A stretch of DNA of 64,000 nucleotides from VAZQ01 sp963835165 (GCA_963835165.1 CAWIGD010000044.1:161430-225429); one strand, 5' to 3'; positions 52,891 to 62,532 are shown, counted from the first letter of the stretch. Program-made: numbers and translations. The notes: generated by a model from the sequence alone, not told the origin.

Positions 52891-53457
52891 ATGCGGCTGG
52901 GCTCATTGACGTTCGCCATCGCGGCGGCGCTCCTGCCTGCGCCTCTTGCCGCCCAGGAATATCCCTCGCGACCCGTCCTGTTCGTGGTCCCCTATGCGGC
53001 CGGCGGCGGGACCGAAACCATGGCCCGGCTGCTCGGGCGGCGGCTGGAGCAGCGGCTGGGCAAGCCGTTCGTGATCGACAACCGGCCGGGCGCCGGCACC
53101 GCCATCGGCGCCAGCTTCGTCGCCAAGTCGGCGCCGGATGGCCATACCATCCTGCTCGCCACCAGCACGACCATGGCGATCAATGTCAGCATCTACAGCA
53201 ATCTCGCCTACGATCCGATCAAGGACCTGATGCCGGTCGCGCTGTTCTCCGACATCCCGTTCGTCCTCGTGGTCAATCCCGCGCTGCCGGTGCACTCGGT
53301 GGCGGAGCTCGTGGCGCTCGCCAGGCGCACGCCAGGCGGGCTCGCCTATGCATCGAACGGGCACGGTGGCGCCGGCCATCTCTACGCCGAGCTCATGAAG
53401 AGCATGACCGGCATCGAGATGACGCATGTTCCCTACAAGGGCTTTTTTGTTGTCTAG
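52891..53457 (+). pseudogene. Bug/TctC-family binding protein, truncated
   Basis: Begins MRLGSLTFAIAAALLPAPLA with a clear signal peptide and GAGGAAACG before the ATG. It follows the family through GTETMARLLGRRLEQRLGKP, NRPGAGTAIG and EMTHVPYKG near residue 183. Right after that Gly the sequence changes to FFVV and stop; the remaining 130 or so residues (normally continuing with xxPALxDLLGGQ) are absent from the window. The break at about 53445 marks the left edge of the integrated element. Confidence 0.85.
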
Positions 53458-53581
53458 GTCAGTCCACGCCTGTCCGTAATTGTCCAACGAGCTATTGGGG
53501 TTGGCCGATTTCCGGTCCATATTGGTGCAGGGCAGTCTAAGGCCGTCCACACTGGTCAACTGGACACTCGCAGGACACAAC
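53446..53581. other. Left end of the integrated element with GTCC repeats
   Basis: The region opens with TTTTTTGTTGTC at the break in the TctC gene. GTCC occurs at 53462, 53472 and 53482, exactly 10 bp apart, and again at 53515 and 53545, then inverted as GGAC at 53562 and 53573, just before the integrase start. Evenly phased short repeats beside an integrase gene suit arm-type or regulatory sites. No attachment-core direct repeat with the right end could be identified by eye. Confidence 0.4.
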
Positions 53582-54815
53582 ATGGCTCCCCGTCTCCGCT
53601 CTCCCACCCTCGAAACCCGCACCGCTCGGCTCAAGCTGAAGGTCCGCCGCAAGCCGTACTTCGTCCCGGTCGCGCCCGGCATTGCGCTGGGCTATCGCCG
53701 CAACCTGGGCGCCGGCTCCTGGCTGGTTCGCTGCGCTGACGGCAAGGGCGGCTCGTGGTCGAAGGGGTTCGCCACCGCCGACGATTTCGAGGACGCCGAG
53801 CGGCGAACCCGTGCTCGACTTCTGGCAGGCGCAGACCCGCGCCCGCGAGCTCGTCCGCGGCAAGCACACCGACGCCAGCAAGCCGGTCACCGTCGCGGAA
53901 GCGCTCGACGGAGTACGCCGACGATCTTCTGATCCGTGGCGGCCTGGTCGCGCACGCGCGGCGTCTGCAGAAGGTTGCTCCCGCCGGCGCTGCTGGAGCG
54001 CCCGGTGGGACTGCTGACGACGCGGGAGCTGCGAGCGCTGGCGCAATGGCCGCCTCGCCTCCGGGCTGGCGGCTGGCACCGTGACCCGCGAGTGCAAGGC
54101 GTTCAAGGCGGCGCTGAACTACGCGGCCGACCGTCGATCCGACGATCGCCAACCGCGCGGCATGGACGATTGGGCTTGCCGCCTTGCCCGACAGCCACGT
54201 CGCCCGCACCGACGCCGTCCTGAGCGACGACGAGATGCGCGCCGTCGTCGTCGCCTGTTATGCCGCGAGCGACCGGCTGGGATTGTTGGTGGAGGTTCTG
54301 GCCATCACCGGGTGCCGTCCGGTGCAGGCGGCCCGCCTACTGGTCGGCGACCTGCAGCCCGACCGCCTGATGATGCCGCGCAGTGCCAAGGGGAAGGGCC
54401 GCAAGCGGATCGAGCGTCGCCCGATCCCGATCCCGCCGGCGCTGGTGGCCAAGCTCCGGACCGCCGCCGGCGATCGCCCGGCCGATGCCCCCTTGCTGCA
54501 GCGCCCGGACGGGGCGGCGTGGCAGCCGGGACGCTCCGACCACAGCCGCCCGTTCGAGCGCGCACTGGAGGCCGCCGGGCTGCCGAAGGTGGTGCCCTAC
54601 GCCTTGCGGCACAGCTCGATCACCCGCGCCCTTCAGCGTGGGCTGTCGCCGCGCCTGGTCGCCGACGTGCACGACACCACCGTGCGGATGCTGGAGCGCA
54701 ACTACGCGAAGTACATCGCCGACCATTCCGACACGGCGTTCCGGCGGCGCAGATCGACCTGGAGCCAACGCGCCGCCGATCCCGTCGTGGTGCCGCTGCG
54801 GCGAGGCGGCCATGA
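53582..54815 (+). pseudogene. Tyrosine-type integrase, frame-disrupted
   Basis: Starts MAPRLRSPTLETRTARLKLK. Five successive +1 shifts, near 53803, 53910, 53974, 54050 and 54131, break the N-terminal half; the catalytic half is open in one frame. The catalytic set of a tyrosine recombinase is present: Arg in AITGCRPVQAARL, the HxxR in YALRHSSITRAL, and the nucleophile region VRMLERNYAKYI. Corrected, the core-binding domain reads VTVAEALDEYADDLLIRGGL. It would integrate and excise the element. Whether active protein is made depends on whether the shifts are real. Confidence 0.8.
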
Positions 54816-55426
54816 GCAAGTTGCCACTCGACGATCCGCGCTGGCTGAAGTTGCTCGATGCCGACCTGCGGCGCCGCCAGCAGGTCGGTAGCGACAAGCT
54901 CGCGGCCGCTGAGTCTGGTGCCCCTGATCGAAAACGGCCAGGTGCACAGCAAGCTCGAAGCGCTCGACCGCAGCAGCAAGCCACCGATGCGGGTCCGGCG
55001 CAGGTTGACGAAGGAAGATTTTGCAGCGCGATTGCTCAAGATCGGCTGGCAGGGCCGGGGCTTGGGCCTGACCTGTTCGCCCCGGTGGACGGCCGCTGGC
55101 GCCGCGGGCTCGTTTTCGTCTGGAAACCGGATTTAAAAAAATTTTTCGGGCACGGATACAGCCGCCGGAAAAGCCGCAACAGCAAACGGCAGAAGTGCCT
55201 AGAAAACGAGGCAAAAAGCCCGTCCACGACCGCGCCGAATTGCAGTCTGTGGCGTTGTGGCTGGCGGGTCAGCGAAGGCACGGTGCGCCGGAAAAGAAGC
55301 CGCGCCAAGGTCGTCGAAGAGCTGCGGGCCTGGTGCGTGCTGCACAGAAGAAAAGTGCCCGTTGTCAGCACGTTGCACGAAATCGTTGCCGCGGCTTTCA
55401 AGACCAAGCGCCTGCTGCGATCATGA
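54812..55426 (+). pseudogene. Basic protein of the element, frame-disrupted
   Basis: The ATG at 54812 overlaps an integrase-frame stop (ATGA). Joined segments read MSKLPLDDPRWLKLLDADLR, then LVPLIENGQVHSKLEALDRS, DLFAPVDGRWRRGLVFVWKP, PVHDRAELQSVALWLAG and VVEELRAWCVLHRRKVPVVS. Shifts lie near 54907, 55063 and 55272. It would be about 200 residues and basic. I do not recognise the family; a DNA-related role next to the integrase is only a guess. Confidence 0.5.
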
Positions 55427-55507
55427 ATTAGCGGAATTAGCGGAATAGCGGAGGCGGTTTTTCACCGCCGTCCTAGCGTGTCCTCCCGAGATCAGGAGAG
55501 GATCACA

Positions 55508-55736
55508 ATGGCCCGCCCCGAAATCACCGGCCGCAGTTTCGCTACAGGCGAACCTTCCAAAACTATTCGTGAATTCTGTCAGGCCGAGAAGATTTCTCGG
55601 TCCAAGTACTACGGCCTGAAAAAAGGAAGGCAAGGCGCCTGACGAGACGCGCCCTTCCGACGGCCTGGTTCGCATCACCCCCGAAAGTCACGCGAAGTGG
55701 CGGCGCAAACACACCGCCCCCGCAAGCGCGAGCTGA
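55508..55736 (+). pseudogene. AlpA/excisionase-like small DNA-binding protein, one shift
   Basis: The ATG at 55508 follows AGGAGAGG. It reads MARPEITGRSFATGEPSKTI, then EFCQAEKISRSKYYGLKK, and after a +1 shift in AAAAAAGG near 55626, EGKAPDETRPSDGLVRITPE and SHAKWRRKH. Corrected, this matches short winged-helix proteins of the AlpA/excisionase type common in Hyphomicrobiales prophages. It probably regulates or directs excision of the element. Confidence 0.6.
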
Positions 55737-55856
55737 ATGAGGATTTGGAACAGCCGGAGACTGCCGCCGGCCGGAATGCAAACGGGCGGCAAGGTGCGGA
55801 CGCTCACACGCTCGACCAAAAGCACGAGCGCCCGCTGATTGGAAGGAAAAACTACG

Positions 55857-56302
55857 ATGAAGAGGTTGCTTGAACTCATCTCGCCAGTAGCACGGCAGCG
55901 CCGCGCCCGCAATTTGTCTCCGATTGGTATCTCGTCACGCGACCGTTCGGTCGGTGAGCGCGTCGACATCGGTGCCGGGTTGCTGATCGGCGACATCGTT
56001 CGCGGCCGGCCAACCCTCCGCGACGTGGCACAGCGCATGCGCGTCCCCGAGGGTCACGTGCGGGCCCGGGCGCGAGCGTTGCTCGCCGAGCGCGCGGCCA
56101 ATGCCGAGACGTTGGCGGCGAAGCTCGAGAAATTCCGACGTGCGAATTCGCCCCCGACGGTGGAGCCTGCGAGAACAGGCGCCTCGCCGGCGGTGGAGCC
56201 CGAAGGCCGTCGGCGGTGGCGGAATTCGATCCGGCCTCCAATCCCGACCTTTCCTCCTGGCGCCGCCGGATGAAGGCGCGGGCGGCGGCGGCTCTCACCT
56301 GA
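55857..56302 (+). pseudogene. Small helical protein of the element, frame-disrupted
   Basis: Starts MKRLLELISPVARQRRARNL with GAAGGAAA upstream. It contains a helix-turn-helix-like part (RPTLRDVAQRMRVPEGHVRA) and a helical stretch (ALLAERAANAETLAAKLEKF). Two extra bases near 56200-56216 separate this from the natural end VAEFDPASNPDLSSWRRRMK. It would be about 147 residues. DNA binding is plausible; the family is not known to me. Confidence 0.5.
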
Positions 56303-56439
56303 GAACCAACAAGAAGGGCGGGCGGCGCCATCACGCGCCGTTCCGCCATCCGGAAGCATCAGGCGTCTTTGAAATCAGGAAGGAGCATCGAAATCACGAC
56401 TGAAGACGGCAAACAGTAAAGCGAAACGGAGTGCGCGTG

Positions 56440-57078
56440 ATGAACAACATTCTTACGATCAGAGTCGAGGACAATCAGCTGAACGTCGGCGAGCAAGCGA
56501 AGTTCGACAACGGCCGCTGGCTCAACAAGAGCACGGGCGCCGTGATGCCGCCCGATCGGCAGTACCTCTTGCTCGGAACCATGATCAAGCTCGTGCGCTG
56601 GAGGACGTCCGGCCCGCCCAACGTCATCGCCGCCAAGCCCGGCGAGGACCTGCCGGACCATGAGGCACTCAACGCGGCGATCCCCAAGTCGGAGTGGCTC
56701 GCTCGATCTCAACGGCAAGCCGCGGCCGCCGTGGGCGCGATGGTACGTCGTGGTCTTCCTCGACGTCGCCAGCGCGCAGTTGTTCTCGTACGGCAACTCG
56801 ACGTTCGGCATGGTCAACGCGTTCCACGAGCTGCAGCAGCGCGTCCAGGTCATGGGCGTCCTGCAGGGCGCCGAAGTGATGCCGGTCATGGCGCAACTCC
56901 GCGACGCCTCATGAAGACGCAATTCGGCGATCGGCGCCGGCCGCACTTCCTGATCACCGGCTGGCGGCAAGTTTGTAGGACGGCCTGCTGCGTCTCGTCG
57001 ATCACAGCACGAACGCGCTGAAGGAGATCGCGCCGCCCTCGCTTGCGCGACGAGATGAAGGACGAGATCGCCTACTGA
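56440..57078 (+). pseudogene. Conserved prophage hypothetical protein, frame-disrupted
   Basis: Starts MNNILTIRVEDNQLNVGEQA and continues FDNGRWLNKSTGAVMPPDRQ. After a +1 shift near 56697 it reads LDLNGKPRPPWARWYVVVFL and FSYGNSTFGMVNAFHELQQR. After further shifts near 56905 it reads MKTQFGDRRRPHFLITGWRQ, ending EMKDEIAY. I recall proteins of this pattern (DRQYLxLG, LDGKPRPPW, MKTxxGxxxRPxFxIxxWR) upstream of DNA polymerase in Hyphomicrobiales prophages; their function is unknown. Confidence 0.6.
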
Positions 57079-57180
57079 TCGCCACTAGTGCGAAAAGACC
57101 CGCCGCCTCGGTCCGGCGGCGGGTCGTCTCGAACCTACACGAATCCAGAAGCTACCAACTCGAACCCAGGAGTTAGTACG

Positions 57181-57843
57181 ATGGCGGATAAGCCAAAATT
57201 GCACGCTGTGCAAGATCCCGATGCGCCGGCGCAGTCGATCGCGAAGCCGAGCGCGTTCAACCTCGACAAGTTCAAGAGCACGCAGGGCGCCGACCATCGC
57301 CAACGTCGAGACCCTGCTGACGGCGCTGCCGCATCACAGCATCTCGGACGCCAAGGACTTCGTCCGGCTGCACCCCGACGAAGAGACGTACTGGTCGCCG
57401 GAGCTGTGCTTCGTCAACGTGCCGATCAAGGGGCAGAAGCGCGACACGCTGCACCTGATCGACGAAGAGCTGGCGATGCGCTACCTGCCGAGCGCGCGAA
57501 TTCTGCGCTTCCGCTTGGCGCTCGCGACCAAGCCGTACGACGTCTTCTTCCTGTGCCACGTGCCGACGCAGAACCTCGACAACAGCTGGAACCGATCGCA
57601 ACCTGCAGGCGTGCGAGCAGGCGAAGACGCTGTGGACGCAGGCGACCATCGCGCAAGGCGGAAGGCGTCGAGGCGTACAAGATCGATACGTCGCAGGACC
57701 CAGACGCCTTCCCGGCGCCGAAGTGGCCGACGCAGACGCTCGACGAGCTGATCGGCGTCACCTTCGCCGGTCGCATGATCGACCAGCGAGAGATCATCCC
57801 GGCCTGCTGCGGCTGATCGGCGCCAAGCAGGAAATCGTCGTGA
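57181..57843 (+). pseudogene. Conserved prophage hypothetical protein upstream of polymerase, frame-disrupted
   Basis: Starts MADKPKLHAVQDPDAPAQSI after AGGAG. Joined segments read FNLDKFKSTQGA, VETLLTALPHHSISDAKDFV, ELCFVNVPIKGQKRDTLHLI, NLQACEQAKTLWTQA, VEAYKIDTSQDPDAFPAPKW and GLLRLIGAKQ. Six single-base insertions restore a frame of about 218 residues ending with TGA at 57841, which overlaps the polymerase GTG. The family is conserved next to phage family A polymerases; its role, possibly single-strand binding, is not established to me. Confidence 0.6.
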
Positions 57844-59683
57844 GCGAGAATTTCACCACAATCGTCGTCGTCGACTTCGAGTACGAGCAGCGGCGGCGAG
57901 TACGACTCGGACGGCGACCTGCCGGTCCGCTGTGCATGGTCGCGCACGTGCTGGATGAAAATCTCCAGCACGTGCGCACCATCCGCCTGTGGCGCGGCGA
58001 ATTCTGGCCGCGAAGCGCCGCCGTTCGACATCGGCCCCGACACGTTGTTCGTCGCCTACAGCGCGTGGGCCGAGATGACCTGCTTCAAGGTGTTGGGCTG
58101 GCAATTCCCGATGCACATCTTCGATCAGCACACCGCCTACCTCGCGGCCAGCAACATTCTGCTGCCGTACGACCCCGACGAGAAGCGCGAACGAAGCCGC
58201 GCAAGCGCCTGTCCGATGCCTGCCGCGCCTACGGCATCGAGGGTTGGGAGCGCATCGACAAGGAGGACGATCGCCAAGGCCATCGGCGAGGGCCGCTGGC
58301 GCGAGTACGGCCAGCGAGGCCGTGTCTCGACTATTGCGAAGAGGACGTGCGCATCGACGGCGCAGCTGCTGCGCGCGCAGTTGCGCGGCAGCCGCGGCCG
58401 CGCCTTGCCGGCCGCCGACGTCGAGCGCGTGCTGCACTGGTCGAACTACAGCGCCAAGGCGATCGCGCTGATCCAGGCGCGCGGCATTCCGATCGACATG
58501 CCGCTGTGGAACCTGGTGCAGGAGAACAAGGCGCGCCGTGATCGGCGAGCTGCTGCGCCAATTCGATCCGAGCCATGGCGAGCGACGATCCGATCTACAC
58601 GCCCGAGGGCGAATGGAGCTACGCGCGCTTCGAGACGGTGGCTCATGCGCGCCGGCGTCACCGCCTGGCCGCGCCTCGACAGCGGCGCGCTCGACACTCA
58701 GCAGCGACGCCTTTCGCCTGATGTACTCACGTGCCCGGCATCGAGGGGCTGCACGCGCTGCGCGACAGCATCGGCTTCATCGCCAAGGCGCGGCTGCCGA
58801 TCGGCCGCGACGGTCGCAATCGGCCGACGCTTGTTTCCGTTCGGCACCGCGACCGGCCGCAATGCGCACGCCAAAAGCCCGTACAACGCGCACGCCGGCA
58901 TGCGCTCGTTCATGGTGTTCCCGCCCGACACGATCGGCGTCTATCTCGATTGGCGCACGCAGGAGGTCGGCATCGCCGCTGCGCTGTCCGGCGACGCAGC
59001 GCTGATGCGCGCCTACCGCGGCGGCGACGTCTATCACGCGCTCGCGCGCATGTGCGGCCTCACCGACGACCCCGATCCGATGCGTTGGAAGCGCAGACCA
59101 ACCCCGACGTGCGGCAGCGCATGAAGCCGCTGCAGCTCGCGATCAACTACGGCATGGGCGTGCCGTCGCTGGCGCGCGGGCTCGATCGTCATCCGCTGAT
59201 CGCCAGCGAGATCATCGAACGGCACAAGCGAGCGCTATCCGCGGTTCTGGGAGTGGCGCGCCGACATGGTGCAGGACGGCCATGCTCGAGCGCCGCATCG
59301 AAAGCGTCGTTCGGCTGGCCGCTGCGCATCACGCACCAGCCCGAACCAGCGCACGCTCTACAATTTTCCGATGCAAGCCGGCGGCGCCGAGATGCTGCGG
59401 CTGGCGGCGTGGCGGCTGTGCGAGGCCGGCATCGTGCCGATGCATGCTGGTCCACGACGGCATCCTGTTCGAGGAGACCGACCGCGAGCAGATCGAGCAC
59501 GCCAAGGAGATCATGCGCCAGGCCGGCCGCGACGTCTGCAACGGCTTCGAGATCGGCGTCGACGTCGATCAGATGCTGCTCGGCGGCGCGCGCTACCGCG
59601 ACAAGCGGCCGGTGGCGCAGAAGATGTGGGCGACGATCATGCGCACGCTGGAGGCGATCGGCGCGATTCCGAAGAGGGCCTGA
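57840..59683 (+). pseudogene. Phage-type DNA polymerase I (family A), frame-disrupted
   Basis: All parts of a phage family A polymerase are readable across three frames. The 3'-5' exonuclease has Exo I VVVDFEYE and Exo III DYCEEDVRID. The polymerase has motif A YLDWRTQEVGIAAALSGDAA, motif B MKPLQLAINYGMGVPSLARG and motif C MLVHDGILFEETD. About 19 breaks occur over 1.85 kb: 15 are +1 and four are +2 (or -1). Between breaks there are no stops and the residues look conserved. A dedicated polymerase implies self-directed replication of the element. As written, no functional protein could be made without frame correction. Confidence 0.8.
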
Positions 59684-59685
59684 CC

Positions 59686-60059
59686 GTGGCTGATGTGTTC
59701 GACCTCAACAAGTTCGCGACCCAAGCGAAGACCGCAAAAACGCGCAAGAAGCCGCCGCACAGACCGGGCAAGCGCCGAACAAACGAACCGTTCGTGGTGG
59801 TGCCGCTGTGGTGGGCAGCGAAGGGCGGCCGCGGCCATCAAGGCGCCGGGCTTCCTGGTCTGCATCGAGCTGCTGTACGCCGCCTGGAAGGCTGAAGGCG
59901 CACCCTTTCCATTCGCGACCGCCCGGTTGGAGCGCTCGGGCGTGAGCCGCAACACCAAGCGGCGCGGTGCTGCTCGACCTGGAACAGGTCGGGCTGATCA
60001 CGATCAAACGGTATCCCGGGCGGGCGCCGATCATCACCTTGCGAGCGCGCAAACTGTGA
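59686..60059 (+). pseudogene. Winged-helix-like protein following the polymerase, frame-disrupted
   Basis: A GTG start two nt after the polymerase stop gives VADVFDLNKFATQAKTAKTR and EPFVVVPLWWAAK. After a +1 shift near 59823 it reads AIKAPGFLVCIELLYAAWKA and ARLERSGVSRNTKRR. After another near 59972 it reads LLDLEQVGLITIKRYPGRAP and stops at 60057-60059. The helix pattern (SRNTKRRxLLDLEQVGLI) is that of a winged helix. It may be a replication initiator or regulator, because its stop codon overlaps the first of three iterons. Confidence 0.6.
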
Positions 60060-60119
60060 CATGGGGAGACGGGTCGTGTGACATGGGGAGACGGGTAGGT
60101 GTGACATGGGGAGACGGGT
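60055..60119 (+). repeat. Three-copy iteron-like array
   Basis: TGTGACATGGGGAGACGGGT occurs three times without mismatch at 60055-60074, 60077-60096 and 60100-60119, with a period of 22-23 bp, about two helical turns. A 9-bp partial copy, GAGACGGGT, lies at 60180-60188. A pyrimidine- and AT-rich tract follows (60190-60220). This is the layout of an iteron replication origin or a repeated operator. Confidence 0.85.
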
Positions 60120-60516
60120 ACTTCTCCGTCGAAATAGGCGAAATGCTAGCCAAATCAAGGGGGGAGCTCTGTCCACCGCGAGACGGGTTGCTCTCTTCTT
60201 CTATTCTTACTTCTCTCAGTAATGAATCGGAGATGAGGATCGGACGGCAATCTGGTTCGCGACGGTGGGGATGCTCGGAGAGCGCCACGAGCCACCATCG
60301 GCCGGCGATGCGTCGAGCGGTGAAGATGCCGGGCAGCGGTTTGTCGCACATCGGGCGCATGTGCTTCGTCGCCCCCGCGCCGCCGGGCGGAGGCGCTGGC
60401 ACAGGTGGGCGGCATTGCGGCGGGCCCACCGTGCGACCTGCCGGCCCGTCTCGGGGCCATCTGGCGATTCTTGCCGCCGAGAGCCCGACGCGAGAGAGCG
60501 CTTATCGGCGGTCCTA
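60120..60516. other. Possible origin and minus-strand ORF remnants
   Basis: After the iterons comes a relatively AT-rich tract. On the minus strand a reasonable-looking segment reads RPMCDKPLPGIFTARRIAGR and LVALSEHPHRREPDC (about 60245-60375) but has no start or ribosome site I trust. It may be another frame-broken small gene of the element. Confidence 0.35.
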
Positions 60517-60723
60517 TTATCCTCGTCGACGAATTTGACGTCGTGACGCGAGCATTTGGCGCAGTGCCGAGCGAGCAGCGGCGCTGAGTCGGAAAGACTG
60601 TCGTGCTCGCCAATAGTCGATTGCCGTCTGGGCCGCGAGCACCCGCAGCTCGCTGACGCGAACATCGATCAGCGCCTCCCGGAGCTCGGTGAGCGGAGCG
60701 TTGATGGCGGTTTGGTGCTTCAT
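60517..60723 (-). CDS. Small helical protein of the element's minus-strand operon
   Basis: Encodes 68 residues beginning MKHQTAINAPLTELREALID and continuing VRVSELRVLAAQTAIDYWRA. The ATG overlaps the upstream gene's TGA by 4 bp, so translation is probably coupled. The last dozen residues (RQMLASRRQIRRRG) look less natural and the protein may continue in another frame. No family is recognised. Confidence 0.5.
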   Translation of the reverse strand: MKHQTAINAPLTELREALIDVRVSELRVLAAQTAIDYWRARQSFRLSAAARSALRQMLASRRQIRRRG

Positions 60724-61424
60724 GCCGTTCCCGCGGGCCCGGAAAACAGGATCGCGCCACCATCCCTCGCGTCAACGACTTCCGCCGCGAATTGCTTCAG
60801 CGCCACCGCGGCGTCGGGATGCAGGTTGCCGACGACCAAGCGCGAGGTTGAGGTCTCGAACTCCACCACCGTCGCCGCTGCCGAGCGCGCCTGCTTGCGT
60901 TCGAGCTGCGACAGGCCGTAAGCAGTCAGAGATTGATCCACTCGCACCTTGCCTAAGGTCTTCTTGACGGCGGCCAGTTCGCGTCGCAGCTCCACATGCT
61001 CGGACGTGAGCCGGGCCTCGATTGTGGGCACCTTTGGAATTTCCGCGCGCGCGGTTTTGACGTCGTTGCGAAGCGTGCGCAGGGAGCGCTCGAGCGCGAC
61101 CTCCTCGCGCAGCACCACCAGCTCGCGCCGAAGCAGATCAAGCTCGCGCTTGGTGACGGCGCGCTCGTCCTCGAGCAATTCGCCGATCGTGGTGCCGGTT
61201 GACTCCGCCACCGCTGCGATGCAGCCTTCGACCCATTCCCACCAGGGCGCTTCGGAATTTCCATGCGCAGCAGACGCCGACGCTGCGGGCTCTGCCATCG
61301 AGGCGGCGCAAGTCTTGTACACGAGCTCCGGAGCTGACCGATTTCCCGCGGTCGCGCAGTTGACGACGTTCTCGCGCGCCTTGCGGATGATCTCACGCCG
61401 CTCTTCGGAGGTGAACTTCGACAC
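60720..61424 (-). CDS. Coiled-coil protein of unknown function
   Basis: Encodes 234 residues from a GTG at 61424 (MSKFTSEERREIIRKARENV) with AAGGAG upstream. A long heptad-rich helix occupies about residues 85-180 (RELDLLRRELVVLREEVALE, HVELRRELAAVKKTLGKV). Unlike its neighbours the frame is unbroken. The N-terminal part with SEERREIIRKARE resembles short hypothetical proteins of Hyphomicrobiales mobile elements, but I cannot assign a function. Confidence 0.7.
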   Translation of the reverse strand: MSKFTSEERREIIRKARENVVNCATAGNRSAPELVYKTCAASMAEPAASASAAHGNSEAPWWEWVEGCIAAVAESTGTTIGELLEDERAVTKRELDLLRRELVVLREEVALERSLRTLRNDVKTARAEIPKVPTIEARLTSEHVELRRELAAVKKTLGKVRVDQSLTAYGLSQLERKQARSAAATVVEFETSTSRLVVGNLHPDAAVALKQFAAEVVDARDGGAILFSGPAGTA

Positions 61425-61620
61425 GAACGTGCTCCTTCCTCACCGCGATCGTAACACAGGTTAAGGCGGTCCGCGACGAGACGAGGGGCCGTCGCCGCAT
61501 CGCCACCACCAGCGATCGCGCCGATCGTGAACGGCTCTCCGCCTCGGATCCTTTTCCTGCTCGAGCACGATCCACGCGCCTGGCCCGGCTGCTCTCGCGA
61601 CAAGCCCCGCTCGCCTCGGC

Positions 61621-62263
61621 CTACAGCTCGCGGATCTGCTTGGCGTTGCGCCGGCGCTCGGCGCCCCACGCCGCGACCAGCGGGCGCGGGATGTCGGCCC
61701 ACCGGCAATGCGCGCGGTGGGCGGCCTCGCCGCGAAGGATCTCCGAGCCTGTGCAGTAGAAGAAATCGGGACCGCTGGCGCGGTCGAATTCGTGGCGCCA
61801 GTCCGTCAGCAGCTCGGGCTTCTTCCTCGGCGCCGAGCAGATCGGCCTCGAACAACGTCGACCTCTCCAGATCGCGGCCGGGATAGCGGCAGGCGCCGGC
61901 CTCGAAGGCCCACCATCCCCACGGTCTCCTGCCGTCGATCGCGAGCATCGGCATCAATCTCGCGCGGTTCTCAATCCAATAGCGGCGAGCCCGTTCGACG
62001 GTCTCGAACGCGGACGCATGACCGGGGCCGTACCACATCTCGGCGTCGCACCGGACCCGGCCGGGGTGCCTGCGAAATTCTCGGCGCCGCGCTGTGCTGG
62101 TGTCGACTTCGAGCGGCCGCGCTCGCTTGCGAACGCCCGCCTCGACCGCCGCCTGGTAGGCAGTGACCTCGCCGCGCTCAACCGCCCCGACCAAATCCCC
62201 CCTGTCCGCGCTCTTGAGCTTGCGGAGTAGGTGACGCTTCGAGTTGCCGTACTGAGTGCCCAT
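61621..62263 (-). pseudogene. Conserved prophage hypothetical protein, one shift
   Basis: Starts MGTQYGNSKRHLLRKLKSAD and continues GDLVGAVERGEVTAYQAAVE, ARRYWIENRARLMPMLAIDG and PGRDLERSTLFEADLLGAEE. After a +1 shift near 61830 it reads ELLTDWRHEFDRASGPDFFY and WADIPRPLVAAWGAERRRNA, ending at a TAG. The corrected length is about 213 residues. I recall similar proteins in Hyphomicrobiales prophages, function unknown. It is the first gene of the minus-strand set. Confidence 0.6.
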
Positions 62264-62532
62264 CGGTGACCGGACGATCGCGATCGGGAAGGGGTGTTCC
62301 CGTTCGGGTTTTACGCCGGAAACAGGGGTCGCGCCATTGCCCCTGATCAGCGCCTGGACAGGGACACGCGGGAAAATTGTCCACTCCGGGCGCGCCGCGA
62401 GCCTTGGCTGCTCGTTTCCCAGCGTCCCCCTCCTCGCCCGAGACGGGAATTGCTCGGGGCGAGAGCGCGGACCGTCGACTGATTAGTGGAACGGCGTGGG
62501 ATCTCCCTAGTAGTTGGCGTATAGCTTCAACA
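62264..62532. other. Right flank of the element
   Basis: The region between the last element gene and the cytochrome gene has no ORF I trust. It includes an inverted repeat at 62433-62463 (CTCGCCCGAG and CTCGGGGCGAG, one bulged base) that could end the cytochrome transcript. The right attachment site should lie about here, but no copy of the 53.45-kb junction is visible. Confidence 0.4.

Noticed and set aside
53446..62500. Flanking direct repeats as attL/attR
   Set aside because: Short shared words such as AATTGTCCA near 53478 and 62370 were noted, but 9 bp is not convincing and the contexts differ.
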